Shown here piece by piece: positions 1 to 8,738 of a DNA stretch of 64,000 nucleotides. The DNA is taken from positions 4,137,424 to 4,201,423 of the forward strand of contig CAJSYZ010000001.1 of assembly GCA_910574455.1 (NCBI GenBank). Direction: 5' to 3'. Source of the stretch: Trichaptum fuscoviolaceum (lineage: Eukaryota; Basidiomycota; Agaricomycetes; Hymenochaetales; Trichaptaceae). Position 1 is the first letter of the stretch. Each line of letters starts with the position of its first letter. The position numbers were made by a program, and so were the translations under genes. The notes beneath the pieces were generated by a model. The model ran no database searches, was not told the origin of the DNA, and saw nothing but the letters and a program-made list of their open reading frames with translations.

Positions 1-454
1 TCTCCAGATACATCGAATGTCGCAGTGAGCACATGTAACAATCGAAATATGTGGGACGGTATGTTGAATGGGCTGGGAATGATAGGGCGGCTTTGCTTCA
101 ATAGGCCTGACCTTTCGTCAATCTACCTCTCTTGAGTACCTTTGCCATGCGTACATGGGATGGGTGCATGATGTGGCCTACTCTCTTATGAGTGGGCACA
201 TGCATGATTGCTATGCTCTTCCGTATTCATGACTTTGCTAAATTGAGTCTCAGGCTGGAAAGATCTAAAGGCAAAATTTACTATAGGCATCTGCTATGTC
301 TCCCGGCGGCTAAGAGGTCAACACACCAGGAACATATCCACTTCTGCTATTTCCCTCCCACCCTGGACTAGATTATGGACTTAAGGACGTGGATGTTGAG
401 TTTGCATCCCTCATGCTCGAAAACCAAAATCACCCTCTATTGCGTAAAGGAGCC
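1..454. other. Left edge, no gene resolved
   Basis: No convincing complete gene is seen here. A stretch from about 330 to 529 is open in one frame, and its 3' part (about 455-529) can be spliced to the disrupted host gene that follows. Where that gene starts cannot be fixed because the window edge cuts the upstream context. Confidence 0.3.
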
Positions 455-962
455 GCAGGATCGTGGGAGACAGCCTCTGCTATCTCAAACGCCCTCCAGA
501 ATTGTCTGCTACTCAACTACTTCAACTTAGTGAGTAAAGCTGCCGACGATAATCACATCCAGTGCCGAAAACAAAGCATGCTGTTTAGTACATCTATATA
601 ACTCACTAGGGTATGCGGCACAGCTCACCTCGCTTGACCTATTTGCTTCTCTCTGCTTAGCTTTGAATACGAGCATCACCGCACCCACTTGGAATTATCT
701 GCGAAACATGCAGATGTGCCATTATTCCGTATTCTCGGCAACGTCCGGAGCGTCGATCCGCCCAAAGCGTCGGCGCCGTCATGCTTGCCGCTATACACAA
801 CTTGAAGTCGCGGAGACCGAACAGGTGAGAACCAGATGTCATTCGCAGCAACGTTGTCTGACAATATGTTCAGGATGGCCATTCGCCTTGGCTTTCTTAT
901 AATGACCCTCGACAATACTCAAAGGAGCGAGATGTAGGATCAGTGGACAACTGCAGTCGTAA
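455..962 (+). pseudogene. Unidentified host gene, 5' part, cut by a retroelement
   Basis: This is the upstream part of a spliced gene I do not recognise. Exons can be read at about 455-529, 661-824 and 874-962, joined by introns with normal GT-AG ends. Exon 661-824 encodes a basic run (PKRRRRHACR). The last exon stops at the 5' LTR of the retroelement in the middle of an AAC codon. After removing the element and one copy of the CGTAA duplication, the frame continues without a stop into 7518-7602 and on to a stop at 8169. The first exon boundary is uncertain. No domain was recognised, so no function is assigned. The gene is presumably inactivated or truncated by the insertion. Confidence 0.5.
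958..962. repeat. Target-site duplication, left copy (CGTAA)
   Basis: CGTAA directly precedes the TG of the 5' LTR and is repeated directly after the CA of the 3' LTR (7513-7517). Five bases is the usual duplication length for LTR retroelements. Confidence 0.9.
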
Positions 963-2815
963 TGTCGGGATCCCCCAGGACCCCAACATGTCTAAGGCAA
1001 TCCCGAACAGAACCCGGTATGCTGAAACCCGAAATCGCGACCTTGGCTAGATCCCGAAAGGATCCCCCGCTCTCTGATCCCAGAAGAACCGCTGCTTCGC
1101 CATGCATTCTCCTGCTAAGAGTTCCGCCCCGCTATGACCTCCTCGCCCCTGCTTGTCCTCGCCCACGTCTCCTCGTCAGTCCCCCGCCTCGTCCCCGCGT
1201 CTCGATCCATCCCTAGCCCGCCTCGTCGTTCCCCCGACTCTAGGATGATCCCCCGCTCGCTCCCCGCTCCCGTCATGCTCTGTTCCCCGCTCCAGTGAAC
1301 CCCGTACCTCGCCATAGTCCCGAAGTCACTCACCATAGCCACCGCCATAGCCATAGCCTGCCACAGCCATAGCCATAGCCATAGCTATCCCAGACCTCGT
1401 AGGTTCTCGACTATGCCCGGATACCAGATCCCGGCCTCGCGTCCACAGTCATGAAGTGCAGTTAGGAGATTGATCCACTGCGTCCAAAGCCGACCTCTGT
1501 CTGGCCTTGAGTAAGCCAACACGACAGCGGTCAAGGATTGCTGTCCCGCAATCCTGCCCGGTCACGAACCCTGCCCTGCGCTCGTCCTGCCACGGTGCCC
1601 TAGCTAACCCCTTCGACATCCTGTGCCTCTCGACCTGCCCTTGTTCGTCCACAGCCTGCCCCGCCAGAAATCCCGCCTCGCCGCGAACGCTGTCAAGCGT
1701 CCTCTCTGACAATCCCGCAACCCACGCTCGTTCCCGGTTGGAGTCCCGTCAAGACTCCCCCACTCGTCCAGGTTGGAGTCCTGCCAAACTCCCCCCGCTC
1801 GTTTCCAGACTAGAGTCCTGCCAGACTCCCCAGCTCATTCCCGGTAGAAACCCCGCTCGCTTCCCGGTTGGAATCCCACTCCTTTCCCCCGCACGATCCC
1901 AGTCGAAATCCCGCTCGTTTCCCGCCTCGCGTCCCGTCTCGAATCTCTGCGCAAATCCCCCGCAGGATTCCCGCCTTCGATCCCGCCGCGATTCCCCTCG
2001 CAACCCCAGCTAAGTTCCCGCTCTGATTCCCGAAAGATTCCCGCTACGATTCCCGGTCGAACCCTGTCTCGATTCCCGGTCGAAACCCGAACTCGATTCC
2101 CGGTCTAAACCCGAACTCGATTCCCAGTCGAAACCCGAACTCGAAACCCGGTCAAAACCCGAACCAGATTCCCTGCATGATCCCGTCGCGAATCGCGCGA
2201 GTTTCCCGTCGTCCAAGGGAAACCCCTTAGCTTCCCGCTCCTCGATGCTAACCTCGTCTTGAGATAGCCCCAGGTGATTGGCCTGGCCCCACACGTGCCA
2301 GCCAACTAGTCTCGTTAGTAGCGTCCTGTCCCGGCCCGCAGACCACATTCCCGCCACCCCGTGTGCGGGATTGATCTCATTGTCCGCAAGGACTCGAACC
2401 CCGTCCTTAGTCGCCCTGCCCCGCGCGCGCCCTCGCGATTAGGCTTCGTTACGACATCGAAGCACCGGCTTCTTCGAAGTTGGTCCCTGTCGATCTCCCG
2501 CGACCCTGATCCACGCCAGAAGTTGCCTGCAACTTATCCCGAGACGATGTATGCATTACATCCGCCCCCCACGCTCGTTACCCCGCTGCCTGTGCGCCCG
2601 CTTGATACCTCGTGCACAATTACATTCCTTTAGTTCTCTTTGTTTCACTTGACCATGCTTCACGCTTGTTCCCTTAGATCTTGCCCAGATGTTCCCGCAC
2701 CGAATCCCGAATCCCGGATTCACGTCACTGTATGCGCGGCCTTCGCCCGCAAGATTGTGTAACTAGTTAGTTGCGCGTTTGTGCATGCCCGTTCCCTGTA
2801 GATTCTGCCCAGTAG

Positions 2816-2822
2816 ATAAATA
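2816..2822 (+). promoter_or_regulatory. TATA-like box of the 5' LTR promoter
   Basis: ATAAATA lies about 30 bp before the ACTTTTGTCCT at 2848-2858, the spacing expected between a TATA box and the transcription start. The 3' LTR carries the same arrangement, with ACTTTTGTCCT at 6862-6872. Confidence 0.5.
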
Positions 2823-2847
2823 CCTGTCACCACCGTAAGGAGCACTC

Positions 2848-2858
2848 ACTTTTGTCCT
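2848..2858 (+). other. Inferred transcript 5' end, self-priming segment
   Basis: ACTTTTGTCCT is the exact reverse complement of the 11 bases at 3501-3511 just inside the element. In Tf1 of fission yeast the first 11 bases of the mRNA pair with the primer-binding site in this way. That this is the transcript start is an inference from the TATA spacing. Confidence 0.55.
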
Positions 2859-3500
2859 CTTGTCGAGTGCTTCCTTAGGTGTGTTTCTGTCTTGTCTCTA
2901 GTGTAGTTTTACAATGCTGACTTGTCGAGTGCTTCCTTAGGGAACCTCCTCCTGATAACAGAAGTGTTGCCTTGAGATCCCGGTTATCCTGAGCTCTCTG
3001 CTCCTGTCCTGAGCACGCCTGCTCTCTGGCTCTCTTGTCTCTGTCTTGTCCCGGATCCCGCTCTGCGAATCCCGCTCTGAGTCCTGCCCAGAATCCCGCT
3101 CTGAGATTCCCGCCAGAATCCCGCTCTGCGATTCCCGCCAAAGTCCCGAACGATTCCCGCTCTGCGATCCCTGCACGAATCCAGATTCCCGCACGAATCC
3201 AGATTCCCGCGCGAATCCAGATTCCCGCCAGAATCCCGCTTGGCATTTCCCCGCGTCTCGACTCTGTCTCCCCGCGCCTCGACTCTGCCTTCCCCGCCTC
3301 GACTCTGACTCCATCCCGTCCTCGCCTTGAGCCCCCTTGCGTCTCGTCTCCGTAACCCCGCTCCCCGCGCAACTCCGTTGGCGTTGTAGCGTCCTTAACG
3401 GTTCCCCTTCGCCTTCTCCGCTGCCGCACGCTCTCCCAGGCCTTGCCCCGGGAGCCGCTAACGCGCCCCGGCCCCCAGGTTCCCCCCAGGTCGTAACATT

Positions 3501-3511
3501 AGGACAAAAGT
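3501..3511 (+). other. Candidate primer-binding site (self-priming)
   Basis: AGGACAAAAGT lies two bases after the 5' LTR and pairs perfectly with 2848-2858. No sequence beginning TGG, as needed for a tRNA 3' end, is found at the LTR edge. Confidence 0.6.
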
Positions 3512-3601
3512 CTAAAAGCTTACCGTAACCAGGATTGGCAACAATCTACGCTCTTTTCCCGACTCTTTTTTTTCGGACTTCGACAAAATCCCCGCGTCGC
3601 T

Positions 3602-4786
3602 ATGTCCGCGTCAGACTCCCGCTCCACGCGCTCGTCTTTCTCGAGCAATTCCCGGCCACAGTCACCTGCTGTCCAGCTCCCCCGGCTTGTCTCTGTCCCT
3701 GCCTCGCCAGCCACGTACCGGTCAACTTCCCCAGCCTCGGTAGCACCTCGTCCCCGCTCTCGCCCTGCGTCCCAGACATCGTCTCCAGAAACCCGCGAAC
3801 TGCGCCGTAAACTGCGCCTCTGTTTCTACTGCGGTTCTAACGAACATTTGGTTCCCGCATGTCCGACTGCCCCGCCCCGTGCCACGATGCCCCGTCCTAC
3901 GGTTCCCCGAATCCCGTCCTCGACCAAGCGCACCCTTTCTGATGCTGATAGGCATGAAAGGCGAAAACTTGGGCTCTGCTTCTACTGCGGAACAAAGGGC
4001 CACTTGATTCGCGATTGTGCTGAAAGGCCTCCCGTGAAAAAAGCCGCTCCCCCCGCAAAGGTCGCACCCCGGAAGTCTAGCCCGAAACGCCAGTTTGCGA
4101 CGATAGGTGTCCAAGCTACGTCCTCGGATTCTGCCCCGGAAACCCGCGCCCCCGCTGCCTCAGAACCATCTCCCGCCATGTTGAGCCGCGTTGCACAAGT
4201 CCTGACCCGAATGGTGCCCTACTGCACCCAGATAGTCCAAGACACGGATCACGCGTTTAGCCAGTTCCTGCGTCACGAAGTTGAAAGCCTCTTACAGGGT
4301 TTGATACAAGTATGCATCTCTGACCTGCAAACGATCCCGTCAACGTCTACTGCCGCCCCGGTCCCGACTGTCACGTCCCCCGCTCCAGACGCTTCGACCC
4401 CAGCTTCTCCCGCCGTGCCTCCAGTTCCCGCACCTGTTTCCCCGGTCCCTGAACCAGTTCCCGCTTCGATCCCGACCCCGCTAGACCCCGTTGTTCCCGA
4501 ACGACTGCTTGGTGCTGCAGAAGCACAAGCAAACGCGTCCCGAACTCTGGTAGATTTCCTGCACCGAAAATCCCGTCCAGCCCAGTCCCAGTCGATCCCG
4601 GAAGGGCCCCCTGAGGCCGCCCAGCCTGAAGTCTCGTCCTCGACCCCCGCTTCGTCCCCGCCCCTGGTCCTTGCGAAACCCGACCGCCTAGGCAAACTGA
4701 CTGCCTCTCCCCAGCTTGGTGGGAAAGGCACGCCTCGACGAAAGCAAAGCCGCCCTTTGGCGCGAATTTTGGTCAAAACCCGGTAG
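3602..4786 (+). CDS. Zinc-knuckle Gag-like protein of the retroelement
   Basis: A 394-aa ORF rich in Pro, Ser and Ala. It has two CCHC zinc knuckles of the C-x2-C-x4-H-x4-C type, at about residues 74-87 (CFYCGSNEHLVPAC) and 126-139 (CFYCGTKGHLIRDC), each preceded by a short basic stretch. The rest is Pro/Thr/Ser-rich linker with one helical-looking patch around residues 198-245. The knuckles sit near the N-terminus and no capsid region precedes them, so this is not a full Gag. A role in packaging element RNA into particles made by a partner is inferred from the zinc knuckles. It is the only protein of the element. The ATG at 3602 is the first in this frame after the 5' LTR. Confidence 0.75.
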   Translation: MSASDSRSTRSSFSSNSRPQSPAVQLPRLVSVPASPATYRSTSPASVAPRPRSRPASQTSSPETRELRRKLRLCFYCGSNEHLVPACPTAPPRATMPRPTVPRIPSSTKRTLSDADRHERRKLGLCFYCGTKGHLIRDCAERPPVKKAAPPAKVAPRKSSPKRQFATIGVQATSSDSAPETRAPAASEPSPAMLSRVAQVLTRMVPYCTQIVQDTDHAFSQFLRHEVESLLQGLIQVCISDLQTIPSTSTAAPVPTVTSPAPDASTPASPAVPPVPAPVSPVPEPVPASIPTPLDPVVPERLLGAAEAQANASRTLVDFLHRKSRPAQSQSIPEGPPEAAQPEVSSSTPASSPPLVLAKPDRLGKLTASPQLGGKGTPRRKQSRPLARILVKTR

Positions 4787-4944
4787 ATTCCCCCGCGAAT
4801 TTTTTTTTCGGATTATGTTTAGTCCCGCGTTGGTAATAATGGTTTCTCGACGGAAATCCCGAAAGACTCTGCGCCTTGGTTATGATTATGGTTATTAAGT
4901 ATTGGATAATTAGTACGGAAAGCTAAAGACTACTCTAATCCTTT

Positions 4945-4963
4945 GGTGCTCCGGAGTAGCACC
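4945..4963 (+). other. Small hairpin before the polypurine tract
   Basis: GGTGCT and AGCACC form a 6-bp perfect stem around a 7-base loop, ending two to three bases before the purine-rich tract. Function unknown. Confidence 0.35.
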
Positions 4964-4966
4964 TTT

Positions 4967-4978
4967 GGAGGGGGGTAA
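4967..4978 (+). other. Polypurine tract
   Basis: The purine run GGAGGGGGG (followed by TAA) lies directly before the TG of the 3' LTR, where plus-strand priming of LTR elements occurs. Confidence 0.75.
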
Positions 4979-7512
4979 TGTCGGTATCCCCCAGGACCCC
5001 AACATGTCTAAGGCAATCCCGAACAGAACCCGGTATGCTGAAACCCGAAATCGCGACCTTGGCTAGATCCCGAAAGGATCCCCCGCTCTCTGATCCCAGA
5101 AGAACCGCTGCTTCGCCATGCATTCTCCTGCTAAGAGTTCCGCCCCGCTATGACCTCCTCGCCCCTGCTTGTCCTCGCCCACGTCTCCTCGTCAGTCCCC
5201 CGCCTCGTCCCCGCGTCTCGATCCATCCCTAGCCCGCCTCGTCGTTCCCCCGACTCTAGGATGATCCCCCGCTCGCTCCCGCTCCCGTCATGCTCTGTTC
5301 CCCGCTCCAGTGAACCCCGTACCTCGCCATAGTCCCGAAGTCACTCACCATAGCCACCGCCATAGCCATAGCCTGCCACAGCCATAGCCATAGCCATAGC
5401 TATCCCAGACCTCGTAGGTTCTCGACTATGCCCGGATACCAGATCCCGGCCTCGCGTCCACAGTCATGAAGTGCAGTTAGGAGATTGATCCACTGCGTCC
5501 AAAGCCGACCTCTGTCTGGCCTTGAGTAAGCCAACACGACAGCGGTCAAGGATTGCTGTCCCGCAATCCTGCCCGGTCACGAACCCTGCCCTGCGCTCGT
5601 CCTGCCACGGTGCCCTAGCTAACCCCTTCGACATCCTGTGCCTCTCGACCTGCCCTTGTTCGTCCACAGCCTGCCCCGCCAGAAATCCCGCCTCGCCGCG
5701 AACGCTGTCAAGCGTCCTCTCTGACAATCCCGCAACCCACGCTCGTTCCCGGTTGGAGTCCCGTCAAGACTCCCCCACTCGTCCAGGTTGGAGTCCTGCC
5801 AAACTCCCCCCGCTCGTTTCCAGACTAGAGTCCTGCCAGACTCCCCAGCTCATTCCCGGTAGAAACCCCGCTCGCTTCCCGGTTGGAATCCCACTCCTTT
5901 CCCCCGCACGATCCCAGTCGAAATCCCGCTCGTTTCCCGCCTCGCGTCCCGTCTCGAATCCCTGCGCAAATCCCCCGCAGGATTCCCGCCTTCGATCCCG
6001 CCGCGATTCCCCTCGCAACCCCAGCTAAGTTCCCGCTCTGATTCCCGAAAGATTCCCGCTACGATTCCCGGTCGAACCCTGTCTCGATTCCCGGTCGAAA
6101 CCCGAACTCGATTCCCGGTCTAAACCCGAACTCGATTCCCAGTCGAAACCCGAACTCGAAACCCGGTCAAAACCCGAACCAGATTCCCTGCATGATCCCG
6201 TCGCGAATCGCGCGAGTTTCCCGTCGTCCAAGGGAAACCCCTTAGCTTCCCGCTCCTCGATGCTAACCTCGTCTTGAGATAGCCCCAGGTGATTGGCCTG
6301 GCCCCACACGTGCCAGCCAACTAGTCTCGTTAGTAGCGTCCTGTCCCGGCCCGCAGACCACATTCCCGCCACCCCGTGTGCGGGATTGATCTCATTGTCC
6401 GCAAGGACTCGAACCCCGTCCTTAGTCGCCCTGCCCCGCGCGCGCCTCGCGATTAGGCTTCGTTACGACATCGAAGCACCGGCTTCTTCGAAGTTGGTCC
6501 CTGTCGATCTCCCGCGACCCTGATCCACGCCAGAAGTTGCCTGCAACTTATCCCGAGACGATGTATGCATTACATCCGCCCCCCACGCTCGTTACCCCGC
6601 TGCCTGTGCGCCCGCTTGATACCTCGTGCACAATTACATTCCTTTAGTTCTCTTTGTTTCACTTGACCATGCTTCACGCTTGTTCCCTTAGATCTTGCCC
6701 AGATGTTCCCGCACCGAATCCCGAATCCCGGATTCACGTCACTGTATGCGCGGCCTTCGCCCGCAAGATTGTGTAACTAGTTAGTTGCGCGTTTGTGCAT
6801 GCCCGTTCCCTGTAGATTCTGCCCAGTAGATAAATACCTGTCACCACCGTAAGGAGCACTCACTTTTGTCCTCTTGTCGAGTGCTTCCTTAGGTGTGTTT
6901 CTGTCTTGTCTCTAGTGTAGTTTTACAATGCTGACTTGTCGAGTGCTTCCTTAGGGAACCTCCTCCTGATAACAGAAGTGTTGCCTTGAGATCCCGGTTA
7001 TCCTGAGCTCTCTGCTCCTGTCCTGAGCACGCCTGCTCTCTGGCTCTCTTGTCTCTGTCTTGTCCCGGATCCCGCTCTGCGAATCCCGCTCTGAGTCCTG
7101 CCCAGAATCCCGCTCTGAGATTCCCGCCAGAATCCCGCTCTGCGATTCCCGCCAAAGTCCCGAACGATTCCCGCTCTGCGATCCCTGCACGAATCCAGAT
7201 TCCCGCACGAATCCAGATTCCCGCGCGAATCCAGATTCCTGCCAGAATCCCGCTTGGCATTTCCCCGCGTCTCGACTCTGTCTCCCCGCGCCTCGACTCT
7301 GCCTTCCCCGCCTCGACTCTGACTCCATCCCGTCCTCGCCTTGAGCCCCCTTGCGTCTCGTCTCCGTAACCCCGCTCCCCGCGCAACTCCGTTGGCGTTG
7401 TAGCGTCCTTAACGGTTCCCCTTCGCCTTCTCCGCTGCCGCACGCTCTCCCAGGCCTTGCCCCGGGAGCCGCTAACGCGCCCCGGCCCCCAGGTTCCCCC
7501 CAGGTCGTAACA
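4979..7512 (+). repeat. 3' LTR (2,534 bp)
   Basis: Near-identical copy of 963-3498, starting TGTCGGTATC and ending GTCGTAACA. It is followed by the CGTAA target duplication. Confidence 0.92.
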
Positions 7513-7517
7513 CGTAA
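7513..7517. repeat. Target-site duplication, right copy (CGTAA)
   Basis: Direct repeat of 958-962 immediately after the 3' LTR. Confidence 0.9.
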
Positions 7518-8169
7518 CTCGGACAGTCAATCTTCCGCAATCACTGTATCTTACGCTGGTCAGCAAAACGGAAGCTCGCATACTGCTGTTGAGCACAAAC
7601 CGGTATGTCTAGCGTCTTCTGCTTCCCAACTAATCTCTGACAAATCTGAAGAGTTGTGCAGTAAACATAATGTCTCCTGAGTATTCGAACCCAAGTTATG
7701 AAGATTCCAGGACCGCGAATATTACCTTGAAGTGCCGGCCTTTTGTTAGTGATAGTATAGATCATGTTTCGTAAGTCTTTATCTCCGTTGCGTTTTCTTT
7801 GAATGTCTCACAATGTCTGTCACTAGTAATGCAAGCTCCGGATGGGATAAGAGGCCACCAATTGATATGTACTCTGAGTCTGTGTCCCCCTTTCGATGCG
7901 TAGAATCGACTCATTCGCGGGACTTCGCAATCCAAAATTTTCTCGCGTCATACGTTTCACCCGCTGTTGATGAGGTACTCACCTTCGAACACTCTGGAGA
8001 TTTCCACGTCCAAACACTCTCAAATGATATATCATATCAATGCAGTGCTACCCCCACCTTTGTTGTTCCTTCCAGTCCACTCCCGCCCATCCCACCACAT
8101 ATCATTGTTGTTGCACATCCTTCCGGACCCCAATATTATACCCATTCCGGAGCACATTTACTTGTATGA
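7513..8169 (+). pseudogene. Unidentified host gene, 3' part, downstream of the retroelement
   Basis: Continuation of the gene cut at 962. Exons 7518-7602, 7682-7770 and 7827-8169 splice in consistent phase (introns GTATGT...GAG, GTAAGT...TAG) and end at a stop at 8169. The last exon encodes about 113 residues without recognisable domains, with a Pro-rich stretch (PSSPLPPIPPHI) towards the end. The stop is about 40 bp before the left end of the large DNA transposon. The original locus therefore had this gene converging on the SPX-RING gene now at 24808, with a gap of only about 140 bp. Confidence 0.5.
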
Positions 8170-8198
8170 CGATATAAACACATCAGCTGCTTGCTTTA

Positions 8199-8208
8199 GC
8201 TACTTACA
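8199..8208. repeat. Direct repeat flanking the large transposon, left (GCTACTTACA)
   Basis: The same ten bases occur at 24700-24709. Part of it is the likely target duplication. Zisupton/KDZ elements are described with 8-bp duplications, and the exact length here (7-10) depends on where the element end is drawn. Confidence 0.7.
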
Positions 8209-8216
8209 GTTCAGGA

Positions 8217-8272
8217 CACCCCCTTAGGGGTACCTCTTAGATGAGAACCTAATGTGTTTAAGTGTAGCCTAA
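8217..8272 (+). repeat. Left terminal inverted repeat
   Basis: Begins CACCCCCTTAGGGG and matches the reverse complement of 24635-24690 at 54 of 56 positions (differences at 8253 and 8266). The first 14 bases contain the palindrome CCCCTTAGGGG with one central base unmatched. Confidence 0.9.
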
Positions 8273-8309
8273 CAGGTCCAAATTCCAATGTATTCCCAAT
8301 GAGACATTT

Positions 8310-8492
8310 TGGGAATCCCATGACGATTTTTAGTTGGGAGTCCCATATTAATGGTAAATTGGTAGTCCCAAAGTAAGATTGGGACTCCCAAATGTAGCAT
8401 ATGTGGGAACCCCAAATATGCTACATTTGGGAGTCCCAATGCGTGAGACAGCATAAGTACATTTGGGACTCCCAAACGTCTTGGGATTCCCA
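8310..8492. repeat. Left subterminal palindrome array
   Basis: Eight copies of TGGGANTCCCA or one-base variants, for example at 8310-8320, 8335-8345, 8380-8390, 8428-8438 and 8464-8474. Copies 8380-8390 and 8428-8438 lie inside a larger perfect inverted repeat with 25-bp arms (8378-8402 and 8416-8440). These are probable transposase-binding sites, by analogy with subterminal repeats of other DNA transposons. Confidence 0.8.
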
Positions 8493-8738
8493 GTCTGAGC
8501 TTATTTTTGATAATAATACTCAGTGCTTAGTAATAGCAAGCAGGCCATTAGTAATCAATTATAATCCTTTTTGTTTTGCTCTTATCAAACTCATCATCTC
8601 CCCGTCTGCACGGATTTCTTATCACACAGTTGGATATTGAGAGAGACAGCATATACATTTAATTTATTGCTGTGGTACTACAATGCAATAGGTAGGATAC
8701 ATGAGATATTATAACAGAAAAAGGAATTTGAGCATATT

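Larger units (their letters stand above)
963..3498 (+). repeat. 5' LTR (2,536 bp)
   Basis: Starts TGTCGGGATC and ends GTCGTAACA. It has a (CCATAG)-type hexamer tract near 1331-1390, a block of degenerate roughly 20-bp repeats built on TTCCCGGTCGAAACCCGAA (about 1735-2160) and a second tandem block with an 18-bp unit (about 3170-3235). Long apparent ORFs on both strands follow these repeats and are not thought to be genes. Inferred U3 is 963-2847, with R beginning near 2848. It differs from the 3' LTR at 969, 1946 and 3226 (substitutions) and by one base near 1262 and near 2430. Confidence 0.92.
963..7512 (+). mobile_element. Non-autonomous LTR retroelement with very long LTRs
   Basis: The element is 6.55 kb with LTRs of 2,536 and 2,534 bp starting TG and ending CA, a 1,480-bp internal region, a purine-rich tract before the 3' LTR, and a 5-bp target duplication. 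The internal region codes for one zinc-knuckle protein and contains no protease, reverse transcriptase, RNase H or integrase. It therefore resembles the non-autonomous TRIM/LARD/TR-GAG classes and must borrow enzymes from a partner element. The LTRs differ at about three substitutions and two 1-bp indels, so the insertion is recent. Immediately inside the 5' LTR there is no tRNA-type primer site starting TGG. An 11-base match to the inferred transcript start suggests self-priming of the Tf1/sushi kind, which would place its parent among Ty3/gypsy elements. Confidence 0.93.

Noticed and set aside
1735..2160. Regular repeats in the LTR resembling a CRISPR array
   Set aside because: Units are degenerate and directly adjacent with no unique spacers, no cas genes are present, and the genome is eukaryotic. 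These are LTR-internal tandem repeats.
2380..2410. Perfect Pol III B-box (GGTTCGAGTCC) on the minus strand of the LTR
   Set aside because: No A-box at the right distance and no acceptor stem partner was found, so it is not a tRNA gene or clear SINE. Probably chance in a sequence rich in TTCCCG/CGAAAC words.
2010..3429. Long minus-strand open frames within the LTR (about 2010-2357 and 2875-3429), repeated in the 3' LTR
   Set aside because: They run through tandem repeats and encode repetitive Arg/Glu/Gly/Ser strings. Open frames also occur on the opposite strand, as expected for repeats whose unit length is a multiple of three.
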